Part shown: positions 1 to 9,955 of the stretch, piece after piece | Numbering within the stretch: the stretch's first letter is position 1 | How the letters are laid out: each line of letters starts with the position of its first letter | DNA from: Clostridiales bacterium | GTDB lineage: Bacteria > Bacillota > Clostridia > Peptostreptococcales > Anaerovoracaceae | Direction: 5' to 3' | Assembly: GCA_012513435.1 (NCBI GenBank) | Contig: JAAZCE010000008.1 | Span: forward strand, 1-64,000 | Length of the DNA: 64,000 nt | The notes under the pieces: model-generated | Databases searched by the model: none | Seen by the model: the letters and a program-made list of their open reading frames with translations, nothing else | What the model was told of the DNA's origin: nothing | Position numbers and translations under genes: made by a program

Positions 1-428
1 ATGCCCAGTCCAAAAAGTCCCAGTCCTGATACTGCCAAACCCATAACGGCACCTGACCTGAAAGCGATTTTAAGCGCTTTGTTCATGCCGGATTCCTTGG
101 CAGCATTTGCAGTCCTTACGTTGCCCAAAGTAGCAACGTTCATTCCGAAGAAGCCTGCCAATACGGATAAAACTGCTCCGCATACGTAAAGTATGGCAGT
201 TATCCAGTTCAGACACAGTCCAATAAGTAAGAACAGTACTGCGATTACGATAATCATAACCTTGTACTCTCTCTTGAGAAATGCAAAAGCACCTTCCCTG
301 ATAAAACCGGATATTTCTTTCATCCTATCTGTTCCTTCAGGTGCCTTCTTAATCCACGTTGCCAAGAATACGGCAACAAGCAGACCAACGATTGCCGCAC
401 ATACAGCAACAATTGCTAAAACGTTCAT
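1..428 (-). CDS. hppA: Membrane-bound pyrophosphatase (cation pump), N-terminal part
   Basis: The reading frame starts at an ATG at 428 behind GGGAGG and runs off the left edge, leaving 142 codons. The product begins with a hydrophobic helix (MNVLAIVAVCAAIVGLLVAV). It continues with GFIREGAFAFLKREYKVM, which is characteristic of H+/Na+-translocating membrane pyrophosphatases, and then two more membrane helices. The family couples pyrophosphate hydrolysis to proton or sodium export across the cytoplasmic membrane. The catalytic loops and the residues that decide the ion and K+ dependence lie outside the window, so the pumped ion cannot be told. It follows secG on the same strand after a 130-bp gap. 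Confidence 0.9.
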   Translation of the reverse strand, partial: MNVLAIVAVCAAIVGLLVAVFLATWIKKAPEGTDRMKEISGFIREGAFAFLKREYKVMIIVIAVLFLLIGLCLNWITAILYVCGAVLSVLAGFFGMNVATLGNVRTANAAKESGMNKALKIAFRSGAVMGLAVSGLGLFGLG

Positions 429-464
429 TAATGATACCTCCCTCTCGCTTCCAAATATGATTAT

Positions 465-487
465 AAGAGGCGCCAATGACACCTCTT
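465..487 (-). promoter_or_regulatory. Hairpin between secG and hppA
   Basis: Read on the minus strand, ten bases (AAGAGGTGTC) pair with GGCGCCTCTT, counting two G-U pairs, around a 3-nt loop. There is no T-run after it, so it is more likely a leader or processing hairpin of hppA than a strong terminator. A TATAAT follows directly at its 3' side, but no good -35 is seen. Confidence 0.35.
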
Positions 488-560
488 AAAAATATTCGAA
501 ATACGAAATATTAAAATAATTAAACTAACTAAATAAAATCAATTATCAATGGCCTGCGAC

Positions 561-791
561 CTATTCAAGCGCAACTAAAACCAGTGAAATAGCGATGAAC
601 AAAATAGCCGCAACGGTGGAAATCCTACCTAATATTCCATCGTAACCCTGACTCTTTCTCTTACCGAAAAGCTGTTCGGCGCCACCACCTATTGATCCTG
701 ACAATCCCGCACTGTTACTGGATTGGAGCAGTATACTCACTGTCAAAACCACACTTGCTAAAGCAAGCACTATCTTAAGAGCAATCGTCAT
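561..791 (-). CDS. secG: Preprotein translocase subunit SecG
   Basis: This 76-aa protein has the SecG layout: an N-terminal membrane helix (KIVLALASVVLTVSILLQ), a glycine/serine-rich loop (SNSAGLSGSIGGGAEQLFG), then a second helix at the C terminus. SecG is the small accessory subunit of the SecYEG channel in the cytoplasmic membrane. A GGAGGG ribosome binding site precedes the ATG. secG downstream of eno is the usual arrangement in Firmicutes. A separate promoter lies between eno and secG, so it need not depend on the glycolytic transcript. Confidence 0.95.
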   Translation of the reverse strand: MTIALKIVLALASVVLTVSILLQSSNSAGLSGSIGGGAEQLFGKRKSQGYDGILGRISTVAAILFIAISLVLVALE

Positions 792-821
792 TTTTTACCC
801 TCCTTGTAATCTAACTATATG

Positions 822-850
822 AGTGTACCACAGCACTTGCCAAAAATCAA
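822..850 (-). promoter_or_regulatory. Promoter of secG
   Basis: On the minus strand TTGATT (850-845) is followed after exactly 17 bp by TACACT (827-822). It lies just downstream of the eno stop codon and 30 bp before secG. Inferred from sequence only. Confidence 0.5.
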
Positions 851-853
851 CGA

Positions 854-2161
<1,308 letters not shown>

Positions 2162-2908
2162 TTAAAAGTCGATTATCTCCATGAAATCTTTTGCTTTAAG
2201 ACTTGCACCTCCCACCAGGGCTCCGTCTATCTCTTCCATATTCATTATCTCAGTGGCATTGGCAGGCTTGACGCTTCCGCCGTACTGGATAATCACCTGG
2301 TCTGCAACGTCTTCATCGTACATCTCAATAAGTGTATTCCTGATGAAAGCGCACATTTCACCGGCCTGCTCCGGTGTGGCGGTTCTTCCCGTCCCGATGG
2401 CCCATATAGGTTCATAGGCGACAACTATCTTTATCATGTCATCTCTGCTGATTCCTTCAAGGCCATTTATCAGCTGACCCTTGACAACATCAAAGAGCTT
2501 CCCCGCATCTCTCTGCTCCAGACTTTCGCCTGCACACATTATAGGCCTTATGGAGCTTGTCAGAAGTTTTTTCAGCTTCAGATTTACGGTTTCGTCGGTT
2601 TCGCCAAAGTACTGTCTTCGCTCGGAATGTCCCACTATGCAAAAATCAACGCCTATCTCTTCAAGCATCCCTACGGATATTTCACCTGTATACGCGCCTT
2701 CATCTGCAAAATGCACATTCTGAGCCCCAACGCCTATTTTGGTTCCGCCAAACTCCTCTACCAGCACTTCTAAGGTTGTAAAGGGAGCGCAAATGGCTGT
2801 CTCCACATCAGTCCCCTCGTAAAGTCCTTTAAATTCCTCTGCAAAGGCTTTCGCTTCAGCCTTTGTCTTAAACATTTTCCAGTTTCCCGCCATAAAAGGT
2901 ATTCTCAT
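2162..2908 (-). CDS. tpiA: Triosephosphate isomerase
   Basis: TIM interconverts dihydroxyacetone phosphate and glyceraldehyde 3-phosphate. The 248-aa protein shows AGNWKMFKT (substrate lysine), CIVGHSERR (catalytic histidine), the catalytic-glutamate segment [12 protein letters not shown], and the phosphate-binding [10 protein letters not shown] and GALVGGASL. Its ATG overlaps the pgk stop codon by one base (TAATG), so the two genes are translationally coupled. Confidence 0.98.
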   Translation of the reverse strand: MRIPFMAGNWKMFKTKAEAKAFAEEFKGLYEGTDVETAICAPFTTLEVLVEEFGGTKIGVGAQNVHFADEGAYTGEISVGMLEEIGVDFCIVGHSERRQYFGETDETVNLKLKKLLTSSIRPIMCAGESLEQRDAGKLFDVVKGQLINGLEGISRDDMIKIVVAYEPIWAIGTGRTATPEQAGEMCAFIRNTLIEMYDEDVADQVIIQYGGSVKPANATEIMNMEEIDGALVGGASLKAKDFMEIIDF

Positions 2909-4092
2909 TACTTATCCTCCAAGCACGCTATTCCCGGTAAAGTCTTGCCCTCAAGGAACTCGAGAGAAGCTCCGCCACCGGTTGAAATATGTGTCATCTT
3001 ATCTTTGAATCCGAACTGCTCAACAGCAGCAGCAGAATCACCGCCGCCTATTATTGTTATCGCCTGACTATCTGCCAGAGCCTGGGCTATTGCCTTAGTT
3101 CCTTCTGCAAAATTAGACATTTCAAATACACCGGCAGGACCGTTCCATACGATTGTCTTTGCCTTTGCAATAACTCCCTTATAAAGCTCTATAGTCCTAG
3201 GCCCAATATCCATTCCCATCATGTCAGTCGGTATTTTATCTCTGTCAAACACCTCACTTTGGCTATCATTATCAAAAGCCTTAGCACAGACCGAATCAAC
3301 AGGAAGAAGAAGCTGAACATTCGCTTTTTTAGTCTTTTGCATAAGCTCTCTAGCAAGATCTATGCTCTCCTCATCAAGTATGGATGTTCCGACCTCATAG
3401 CCCATTGCCTTAAAAAACGTGTATGACATGCCGCCGCCTATGATGATGGTGTCCACTTTCTTCATAAGGTTTTTGATTACCGGTATCTTGTCGCCTACCT
3501 TAGCACCACCCATAATGGCAACGAATGGCCTTTCAGGCGCATCGAGAGCATCACCCAGAAACTTGACTTCATTTTCTATAAGGAAACCCGATACGCTCGG
3601 CATATAGGCTGCCAATCCTGCCGTAGAGCTGTGCTCTCTGTGAGCTGTTCCGAATGCATCGTTTACAAAAATCTCTCCCAGCTTAGCAAGCTCCCCGGTG
3701 TAAGGCTCTTTGTTCTTAGTTTCTTCGGCTCTATACCTTGTGTTTTCAAGGAGCATTACCTGGCCCGACTCCAAGGCTTTTGCCGCCTCTTCCACCTTTT
3801 CATCCACCACCTTAGGTGATGAAATGAAAACCACTTCCTTCCCCAAAAGTCGGCACAACTTATCGGCTACCGGCTTAAGGGAAAGCTCTGGCTTCGGCTC
3901 ACCCTTTGGCTTGCCCATGTGCGACATGAGAATCACACGGGCTTTGTTTTCTATTAAATACTTAATTGTCGGAAGTGCCGAAACGATTCTGAAGTCGTCT
4001 GTGATTTTCCCATCCTTCATAGGAACGTTGAAATCACACCTTACCAGAACTCTCTTTCCGGCAACGTCAACATCTCTCACGGTTTTTTTCAT
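2908..4092 (-). CDS. pgk: Phosphoglycerate kinase
   Basis: PGK transfers phosphate from 1,3-bisphosphoglycerate to ADP. Starting at the ATG at 4092 (GGAGG 10 nt upstream) gives 394 aa, the normal bacterial size; an upstream in-frame ATG at 4122 would add ten non-conserved residues that overlap the intergenic ribosome binding site. Hallmarks are [22 protein letters not shown], the hinge region around [15 protein letters not shown], and the nucleotide-binding [13 protein letters not shown] and [14 protein letters not shown] near the C terminus. It sits 30 bp after gap in the same operon. Confidence 0.98.
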   Translation of the reverse strand: MKKTVRDVDVAGKRVLVRCDFNVPMKDGKITDDFRIVSALPTIKYLIENKARVILMSHMGKPKGEPKPELSLKPVADKLCRLLGKEVVFISSPKVVDEKVEEAAKALESGQVMLLENTRYRAEETKNKEPYTGELAKLGEIFVNDAFGTAHREHSSTAGLAAYMPSVSGFLIENEVKFLGDALDAPERPFVAIMGGAKVGDKIPVIKNLMKKVDTIIIGGGMSYTFFKAMGYEVGTSILDEESIDLARELMQKTKKANVQLLLPVDSVCAKAFDNDSQSEVFDRDKIPTDMMGMDIGPRTIELYKGVIAKAKTIVWNGPAGVFEMSNFAEGTKAIAQALADSQAITIIGGGDSAAAVEQFGFKDKMTHISTGGGASLEFLEGKTLPGIACLEDK

Positions 4093-4122
4093 TTTGATTG
4101 CCTTTCCTCCATAAATCATCAA

Positions 4123-5136
4123 CTATTTACTGTCAACGCTGTTCATATGTCTGATTAGCTCCAATACCTTGGTGGCATACCCATATTCATTGTCGTAGAA
4201 TAATATAAATTTGAAGAACTTGTCATTAAGAGCGATACCCATAGTGGAATCGTAAATAGATGTATTGGTATCACCGATGAAATCACATGTTACACATTCA
4301 TCCTCAACGTATTCGAGTATACCCTTCATTGAGCCTTCCGAAGCCTTCTTAACCACTGCATTAACCTCTTCAAGACTGGTAGGCTTCTTAAGCATAACAT
4401 TCAGGTCGATAACTGATACATCATTTGTAGGAACTCTATAGGCAAAGCCAGTCATCTTTCCTTTTAATGATGGAATAACCTTTGCAACTGCTTTGGCGGC
4501 ACCTGTAGTCGTAGGAATAATATTGCCAAACACGGACCGTCCTATTCTCCAATCCTTCATGTTTCTCTTGTCAACAACCGTCTGTTTAGAGGTTGCGGCA
4601 TGTATCGTCGACATAAGACCCTGATCGATGCCGAAATTATCTTCGAGTATCTTGCAGAAAGGAGCCAAACAGTTGGTAGTACACGATGCGTTGGAAACAA
4701 CATTCATGTTCTTGGTGTATTCCTGATGATTTACTCCCATTACGAATGTTGGGGAATCATCCTTTGCCGGAGCGGTAATAATTACTTTCTTGGCGCCTGC
4801 CTCTAAATGTACCTGACACTTCTCGGTAGTATTGTACGCACCTGTTCCTTCAATGACGTACTCAGCTCCACACTCCGCCCAAGGAATCTTGGATGCTTCC
4901 GTTTCGCTGTAAACAGGAACCTTCTTTCCATCAATGATAAGACCATTTTCGTAATAATCAAGTTCCTTTGGAAAGCGGCCAAATACTGAGTCATACTTTA
5001 GCATGTACGCCAAATATTTCACGTCTGCGTTTCGATAATTGATACCTGCAATTTCAAACTCCGGCATTTCCATTGCCGAACGAATTGCTAAACGCGAAAT
5101 ACGCCCAAATCCACTTACTCCGATTTTAATTGCCAT
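4123..5136 (-). CDS. gap: Glyceraldehyde-3-phosphate dehydrogenase
   Basis: GAPDH oxidises glyceraldehyde 3-phosphate to 1,3-bisphosphoglycerate. The ATG at 5136 behind AGGAGGAAC gives 337 aa. The Rossmann start (IGVSGFGRISRLAIRSAM) and the active site SNASCTTNC with the catalytic cysteine are intact, as is HAATSKQTVVD. Two variations stand out. The usual IND(L) motif, whose Asp contacts the NAD ribose, reads GINYRNAD here, and the usual YDNEWGYS reads YDNEYGYA. The gene opens the glycolytic run. The CggR repressor gene that often precedes gap in Firmicutes is missing; rpoN lies there instead. Confidence 0.97.
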   Translation of the reverse strand: MAIKIGVSGFGRISRLAIRSAMEMPEFEIAGINYRNADVKYLAYMLKYDSVFGRFPKELDYYENGLIIDGKKVPVYSETEASKIPWAECGAEYVIEGTGAYNTTEKCQVHLEAGAKKVIITAPAKDDSPTFVMGVNHQEYTKNMNVVSNASCTTNCLAPFCKILEDNFGIDQGLMSTIHAATSKQTVVDKRNMKDWRIGRSVFGNIIPTTTGAAKAVAKVIPSLKGKMTGFAYRVPTNDVSVIDLNVMLKKPTSLEEVNAVVKKASEGSMKGILEYVEDECVTCDFIGDTNTSIYDSTMGIALNDKFFKFILFYDNEYGYATKVLELIRHMNSVDSK

Positions 5137-5206
5137 TTTTGTTCCTCCTAAAAAACACAATGAATATTAATTGGATTTAATAATTATTTATATTCAGTCT
5201 CTCGAC

Positions 5207-6652
5207 TTAATACCGCCTTCGCTTGGACGATGACAATATGTTCATCTCGTCCCTGTATTTGGCAACGGTCCTTCTCGATATGTTTATTCCCTTGGCCTCC
5301 AACATACCTACCATGTCCTGATCGCTGCATGGGTACTTAGGATCTTCGTTTTCGACTATCTCGCGAATGAACTCCTTTATGCTGTTGGAGGATATACCCT
5401 CCCCGTGCTGACCCGAAACACCGGCAGAGAAAAAATACTTTATCTCAAATACTCCTCTGGGACTTTGCAAATACTTCCCGTTGATAGACCTGGAAACCGT
5501 AGATTCATGGATTCCCACTTCCTCCGCAATGTCCTTGAGGGTCAAGGTCTTAAGGTACTTGTTGCCCTTGTCAAAAAAGTCCTTCTGATACTTGACCACA
5601 GCATTGACTACATTATAAATGGTCTGTTTTCTCTGCTCTATGCTCTTTATCAGCCAAAGGGCAGAATTCAGTCTGTCGGTAAGATATTTTGACAGCTTGT
5701 CGTCCTCCTCCGCCTTAGCAAGCAGATTCCTGTAATATGAGCTGACCTTAAGGCTGGGAGTGCTGTTCTCGTTTACTGTAACAACGTATTCATCATCTAC
5801 ACGCTCAACAAAAACGTCAGGCACTATATATTTCGTATCAGCCTGGGTGGCAAACTGCCTTCCCGGCTTAGGCTCCAATGTCCTGATAACATCACTCATC
5901 TCCTGGACGTCCTGAACGGGTATACCCATATCCTTGGCTATTGCACTAAGCCGATTGTTTGCCAAATCCTCCAAGTGTTCCTCTATAACATACTTAAAGG
6001 TATCGGTCAGATATCCTTTTTGCTTGAGCTGAATAACCATACATTCCCCGATATTTCTAGCTCCCACTCCGGAGGGTTCAAAGGTATGTATAATTTCCAG
6101 AATCTCCAGGACCTTTTCCTTCGGCGTACCTGTAGCCTGAGCTATTTCTTCAACGGTACACGTCATGTATCCGTTTTCGTCCAGAGACTCTATAATGTAT
6201 TTTCCCACACGTCTGCAGCCCGCCTTGTGAGACGCAAACTGCAGCTGGAACATAAGATGCTCCGGCAGAGTGACATCGGAGCTGACATACTGTTCGTACC
6301 TGTTTTCCTTGTCCTCACCGCTCCTATCATCCCACTGCTTGTAGCTTATATCATCGTACTGCCTGTCCTTGAGATATTCCTTCCAGTCAAAGTCATCGCT
6401 AAAAGAATCCCCTGAAGACTCACCTTCCTGACGAGTATCGCTGTCCTCGCGGGATTCCTTATCATCATGGGATTCTCTATCCTCGTGGGATTCCTGTTCC
6501 AAAACCGGATTTATCAAAATCTGTTCATCTACATAAGTATCCAGCTCCTGAGTGCTGAACTGCAATATCTGAATTGCTTGAATCAATTCCGGAGTCATTA
6601 CCAGTTTTTGAGCTTGTTCGATTGTTAATTCATATCCAAGTCGCATGCTCAT
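5207..6652 (-). CDS. rpoN: RNA polymerase sigma-54 factor
   Basis: Sigma-54 directs RNA polymerase to -24/-12 promoters that need an AAA+ activator. The 481-aa protein has the Gln/Leu-rich activator-interacting region I (LTIEQAQKLVMTPELIQAIQ), an acidic region II (Asp/Glu/Ser-rich, residues 50-95), a core-binding domain, a helix-turn-helix (AEEVGIHESTVSRSINGKYL) and the C-terminal RpoN box (SRRTVAKYRDEM). No sigma-54 enhancer-binding protein was seen in the window. In related Firmicutes rpoN lies beside cggR-gap; here cggR is missing and rpoN directly precedes gap with a 70-bp gap. Confidence 0.96.
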   Translation of the reverse strand: MSMRLGYELTIEQAQKLVMTPELIQAIQILQFSTQELDTYVDEQILINPVLEQESHEDRESHDDKESREDSDTRQEGESSGDSFSDDFDWKEYLKDRQYDDISYKQWDDRSGEDKENRYEQYVSSDVTLPEHLMFQLQFASHKAGCRRVGKYIIESLDENGYMTCTVEEIAQATGTPKEKVLEILEIIHTFEPSGVGARNIGECMVIQLKQKGYLTDTFKYVIEEHLEDLANNRLSAIAKDMGIPVQDVQEMSDVIRTLEPKPGRQFATQADTKYIVPDVFVERVDDEYVVTVNENSTPSLKVSSYYRNLLAKAEEDDKLSKYLTDRLNSALWLIKSIEQRKQTIYNVVNAVVKYQKDFFDKGNKYLKTLTLKDIAEEVGIHESTVSRSINGKYLQSPRGVFEIKYFFSAGVSGQHGEGISSNSIKEFIREIVENEDPKYPCSDQDMVGMLEAKGINISRRTVAKYRDEMNILSSSKRRRY

Positions 6653-6688
6653 AAAAACACCTCACTTATTCTTTTTAAGTATATCACA

Positions 6689-7159
6689 TTATTTCAAATT
6701 TGGGAACTCCAGTTGTCTAAGAGCTTCAAACAAAACTATGTTCACGGAATTTGCCAGATTAAGGGAGCGAAGTCTGGTATCGTCGCTCATAGGTATCCTT
6801 ATGGTTTTCTCCTTGTTTGCTTCTATAAACTCCCTTGGAAGCCCTGCCGTTTCTCTTCCGAAGAGCAGCATATCCTCATCGCCATATTCTACATCAGTGT
6901 GCTTTTTTTCTCCCTTTGTCGTAGCCAAGTACATGGTTCTGTCTGCATACTTTCTCATGAATTCTTCCAGGCTTTCGTGAACCTCGAGCTTGACATACTG
7001 CCAGTAGTCAAGACCTGCTCTTTTCAGGCTTTTATCATCTATGGCGAAGCCCAGGGGCTTTACGAGATGCAACACTGTTTCCGTTGCCGCACAGCTTCTG
7101 GCTATGTTCCCCGTGTTAGGCGGAATTTCAGGTTGTACCAATACTATATGTAAAGACAT
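6689..7159 (-). CDS. trmL: tRNA (cytidine(34)-2'-O)-methyltransferase
   Basis: This SPOUT-family enzyme 2'-O-methylates the wobble base of certain leucine tRNAs. With the ATG at 7159 (GGAGGG upstream) it is 156 aa, typical of TrmL. Motifs are LVQPEIPPNTGNIARSCAAT at the N terminus and the SAM-binding knot segments LFGRETAGLP, IRIPM and RSLNLANSVNIVLFEALRQ. An in-frame start further upstream at 7198 would add residues lying over the ribosome binding site and is rejected. It is 36 bp upstream of rpoN and probably co-transcribed. Confidence 0.92.
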   Translation of the reverse strand: MSLHIVLVQPEIPPNTGNIARSCAATETVLHLVKPLGFAIDDKSLKRAGLDYWQYVKLEVHESLEEFMRKYADRTMYLATTKGEKKHTDVEYGDEDMLLFGRETAGLPREFIEANKEKTIRIPMSDDTRLRSLNLANSVNIVLFEALRQLEFPNLK

Positions 7160-7304
7160 GTTTTTCCCTCCGGTCGTATTAAATTTCCCCTCCACCATTA
7201 TTGTACTTTTTCATTTTCAAAAGTCAATATCCATGTTATAATGAATCCACTTAATTATTGCAGACAGACTGCAATGTGTAGCTTGTTATGGAGGTTTATC
7301 ACTA

Positions 7305-8279
7305 ATGAAAACAATTAAAATCGGACTACTGGGTCTTGGCAATATCGGAACAGGTACCTACAAGACCCTTGAAATGAACAGGAAAGAAATCGTATCTACC
7401 CTGGGAACAAGCATCGACATCGTGAAAATACTGGAAAAGGACGTTGACAGGAAGCGCGACATCACCGTTTCAAAGGAAAAATTCACTCAGAATCCCGACG
7501 ATATTTTCAAGGACCCCGAAATTGATATAGTAATTGAGCTTTTAGGTGGCATCGAACCGGCGGCATCCTTCATGCTCGCCGCTATGGAAAACGGCAAGCA
7601 TGTGGTGACGGCCAATAAAGCAGCTGTGGCAGCAAACTACAGCAAGCTGGCAGAAACAGCAATTACTAACAACGTATTGTTTAAGTATGAAGCCAGCGTT
7701 GGAGGCGGCATACCTATCCTAGGCACCTTGGACGGCCCTCTAAGAGCCAATAAATTTGAAGAGGTCCTGGGCATCGTAAACGGAACCACAAACTACATTC
7801 TTTACATGATGACAGCAGAAGGAATGGACTACTCCTCTGCCCTTAAACAGGCCCAGGAGCTGGGTTTTGCAGAGGCTGACCCCACTGCAGATGTAGAGGG
7901 TATAGATGCAGCCAACAAGCTTTCAATACTTATGGCCTTGATGTTCGATAAGTATGTACCGCCTACAGAAATACCTACCACCGGAATAACCGGCGTTACA
8001 AAGGAAGAAATCGCTGTAGCCACAGCCCAAAACTGCAAGATTAAACTTATAGCTCGCGCCACCAAGCTGGAGGACGGCACCATAGAATACTCCGTAAGCC
8101 CTATGAAGTTGAAGGACTCTCACCCACTCTCAGGAATCAACAAAGAATTCAACGCTGTCTTTGTAAAGGGAAATGCGGTTGGTGAGCTTATGTTTTATGG
8201 CAAAGGCGCTGGCCCTCTTCCTACGGGAAGTGCGGTAATGGGCGATGTAATAGAGATTTCAAAGGCTATTTTAAAATAA
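7305..8279 (+). CDS. hom: Homoserine dehydrogenase, short form without ACT domain
   Basis: It reduces aspartate semialdehyde to homoserine on the way to threonine and methionine. The protein has an N-terminal Rossmann fold (IGLLGLGNIGTGTYKTLE), the substrate/lysine segment HVVTANKAAVA, the GNGTTNYIL-like GIVNGTTNYIL, and EADPTADVEGIDAANKL. At 324 aa it stops after the catalytic domain, while many bacterial enzymes continue for about 100 residues with a regulatory ACT domain. Loss of threonine feedback through that domain is inferred. A small hairpin (TTGCAG/CTGCAA, 7258-7274) lies in its leader. Threonine synthase is 18 kb away; thrB was not found. Confidence 0.94.
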   Translation: MKTIKIGLLGLGNIGTGTYKTLEMNRKEIVSTLGTSIDIVKILEKDVDRKRDITVSKEKFTQNPDDIFKDPEIDIVIELLGGIEPAASFMLAAMENGKHVVTANKAAVAANYSKLAETAITNNVLFKYEASVGGGIPILGTLDGPLRANKFEEVLGIVNGTTNYILYMMTAEGMDYSSALKQAQELGFAEADPTADVEGIDAANKLSILMALMFDKYVPPTEIPTTGITGVTKEEIAVATAQNCKIKLIARATKLEDGTIEYSVSPMKLKDSHPLSGINKEFNAVFVKGNAVGELMFYGKGAGPLPTGSAVMGDVIEISKAILK

Positions 8280-8318
8280 CTTATCATACTAAAGTAGCTT
8301 GTTATACAGGAGGAAAAA

Positions 8319-8831
8319 ATGACTTTATTTGAACAATGGAAGAGTTTAATTGAAAATCAAAGCGAGGATACTTTTGAGGAATTTTGGAAAGAGTATAGCG
8401 ACGCTGAAACGAAAATCTACAACCACATTCTCGATAATCCTACAGAAAAGCTTACGGGAACTCTGGGGCAGCTGTCCGAAAAGTATGAAGTTAGGCCTGT
8501 AATATTCATGGGCTTTCTTGACGGAATTAACAGCAGCCTTAAGAATGGCAACGATTTTGAAAGCTTTGACGAATCTTCTGATGTGACCATAGAAATAGTT
8601 CCCGAGACTTTATTCTATAATATGCTTTCCGCAAATGCAGACTATCTCTACGGACTGCCTCAGTGGAAAACCGTTCTGGGCGAAGATAAAATGAAGGAAA
8701 TTGTGGGTGAATACAAAAAATCCAAGACCGTAAGGCGTCAGTCTCCGAAAGTCGGCAGGAACGACCCATGCCCATGCGGCAGCGGCAAAAAGTACAAGCA
8801 CTGCTGTGGGAGGACGAACCCCACGAGTTGA
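8319..8831 (+). CDS. SEC-C motif protein
   Basis: This 170-aa acidic, mostly helical protein ends with a classic SEC-C zinc-binding motif, [19 protein letters not shown] (about residues 147-165), as found at the SecA C terminus and on many small proteins. No other domain is recognised; the body has no membrane helix or signal peptide. It follows hom by 39 bp and has its own AGGAGG. The last five residues (TNPTS) and the stop codon lie inside a 49-bp repeat that begins at 8812, so the present C terminus was probably set by repeat insertion. Its role is unknown. Confidence 0.8.
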   Translation: MTLFEQWKSLIENQSEDTFEEFWKEYSDAETKIYNHILDNPTEKLTGTLGQLSEKYEVRPVIFMGFLDGINSSLKNGNDFESFDESSDVTIEIVPETLFYNMLSANADYLYGLPQWKTVLGEDKMKEIVGEYKKSKTVRRQSPKVGRNDPCPCGSGKKYKHCCGRTNPTS

Positions 8832-8860
8832 ATGCAGTGAAACGAGGGGTTGGTACGTCC
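8812..8860. repeat. 49-bp palindromic repeat, copy 1
   Basis: It begins GGACGAACCCC and ends GGGGTTGGTACGTCC, so the ends can pair with a small GGTA bulge. It matches copy 2 at 8909 in 48 of 49 positions, the difference being T/C at 8834. It overlaps the 3' end of the SEC-C gene. It resembles a miniature mobile or REP-like element; no family name can be given. Confidence 0.8.
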
Positions 8861-8908
8861 CCCGTCATATGTCACAGGGCTTCAGTCCGTCGTGACCAAC
8901 GACGCCAA

Positions 8909-8957
8909 GGACGAACCCCACGAGTTGAACGCAGTGAAACGAGGGGTTGGTACGTCC
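8909..8957. repeat. 49-bp palindromic repeat, copy 2
   Basis: Direct repeat of 8812-8860 at a spacing of 97 bp, same orientation, one mismatch. The 48 bp between the copies also have short complementary segments (CCGTCGTGACCAACGACG), so the whole 8812-8957 block can fold as one structured unit. Confidence 0.8.
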
Positions 8958-8982
8958 CTGCGAATTGAATTTGATATGTGAA

Positions 8983-9008
8983 AGCTGGTGCCAAGCACCG
9001 GCTTTTTT
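8983..9008 (+). terminator. Rho-independent terminator
   Basis: AGCTGGTGC and GCACCGGCT pair (one G-U) around a 3-nt loop (CAA), followed by TTTTT. It ends the hom / SEC-C transcript before the convergent nth gene. Confidence 0.8.
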
Positions 9009-9034
9009 CATTACACCATACAAAGTCCCCAGCG

Positions 9035-9667
9035 CTACAGCCCGACCTTTTTACAAATCTCTTCTATTGGACAGCTCTCACACTTAGGGTTGCGTGCGCT
9101 GCAGCATTCCCGCCCATGAAATATCAAGCTATGATGTGCTTCTGTCCAACGCTCCTCAGGAAGCGCCTCCATGAGAGCAAGCTCTGTCTTCAGCACATCC
9201 TTTCCCCTTACAAGTCCGATCCTATTGCTGACCCTGAAGACATGAGTGTCTACGGCTATCTTCTGCTGACCGAATCCCACTGACAAAACCACATTAGCTG
9301 TCTTTCGTCCCACCCCAGGCAGAGAAACGAGTGCATCGTAGTCTTCCGGAACCTGTCCATCATATTCTGAAACTAGTTTCTTTCCAAGAGAAATGATATT
9401 TTTTGATTTCGTCTTGTACATTCCTATGGTTTTTATTATTTCGATGACATCATCCTGGGCCGCCTCAGCCAGTTCAAAAGGGGTGGGATAACACCTGAAC
9501 AATCTCGCCGAAACCTTGTTAACGCTTTTATCCGTGGTCTGTGCTGACAGCACCACGGACACCAGTAATTCATATGTATTCCTGTGTGTCAAGGCACACT
9601 CTGCATTGGGGTATTTGGCCCTTAATTTATCCAATATGTCTATTATCGTTTCTTTTGAAAAATTCAC
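9035..9667 (-). CDS. nth: Endonuclease III
   Basis: This is a DNA glycosylase/AP lyase that removes oxidised pyrimidines. The 210-aa protein has the helix-hairpin-helix LPGVGRKTANVVLS with the catalytic lysine, the catalytic aspartate in AVDTHVFRVSNR, and a C-terminal [4Fe-4S] cluster ligand set C-x6-C-x2-C-x5-C (CSARNPKCESCPIEEIC). It is monocistronic with its own promoter. Confidence 0.97.
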   Translation of the reverse strand: MNFSKETIIDILDKLRAKYPNAECALTHRNTYELLVSVVLSAQTTDKSVNKVSARLFRCYPTPFELAEAAQDDVIEIIKTIGMYKTKSKNIISLGKKLVSEYDGQVPEDYDALVSLPGVGRKTANVVLSVGFGQQKIAVDTHVFRVSNRIGLVRGKDVLKTELALMEALPEERWTEAHHSLIFHGRECCSARNPKCESCPIEEICKKVGL

Positions 9668-9733
9668 TGCTATTACCTCCTGCCTGCTGCAATTTTGATA
9701 CGACGAGTACTAATTTGCTGTTTTCTACATACT

Positions 9734-9761
9734 ATTATAAATGTAATTCCGATTTTTGCAA
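9734..9761 (-). promoter_or_regulatory. Promoter of nth
   Basis: On the minus strand TTGCAA (9761-9756), 16-bp spacer, TATAAT (9739-9734). It lies about 67 bp before the nth start. Confidence 0.55.
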
Positions 9762-9885
9762 ACTACCAAAAATCAACAAAAAAAAATACTTTTTTGTGGA
9801 ATCGCTGAAATCCTTTAAACTACTGGCTTATACTAACTTGCACAGATGTTTTTCAAAAAGCCTGCAAAAAATTTGACAAAACCAG

Positions 9886-9914
9886 TTACATTTTTCATTC
9901 TTTTATAGTATACT
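9886..9914 (+). promoter_or_regulatory. Promoter of the NCS1 permease operon
   Basis: TTACAT, 17-bp spacer, TATACT, located 42 bp before the permease ATG. The AT-rich stretch upstream (9760-9880) has long A runs that could act as an UP element; no other feature was seen there. Confidence 0.5.
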
Positions 9915-9955
9915 TAGACTGTTATAATTTATATCATTCTATATGGAGGTGTTTT

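Noticed and set aside
193..489. Plus-strand frame opposite the pyrophosphatase gene
   Set aside because: The minus strand carries clear family motifs with a ribosome binding site; the plus frame is its shadow and has no start signal.
8768..8968. Plus-strand frame through both 49-bp repeats
   Set aside because: It is out of frame with the SEC-C gene and exists only because the repeats are free of stops.
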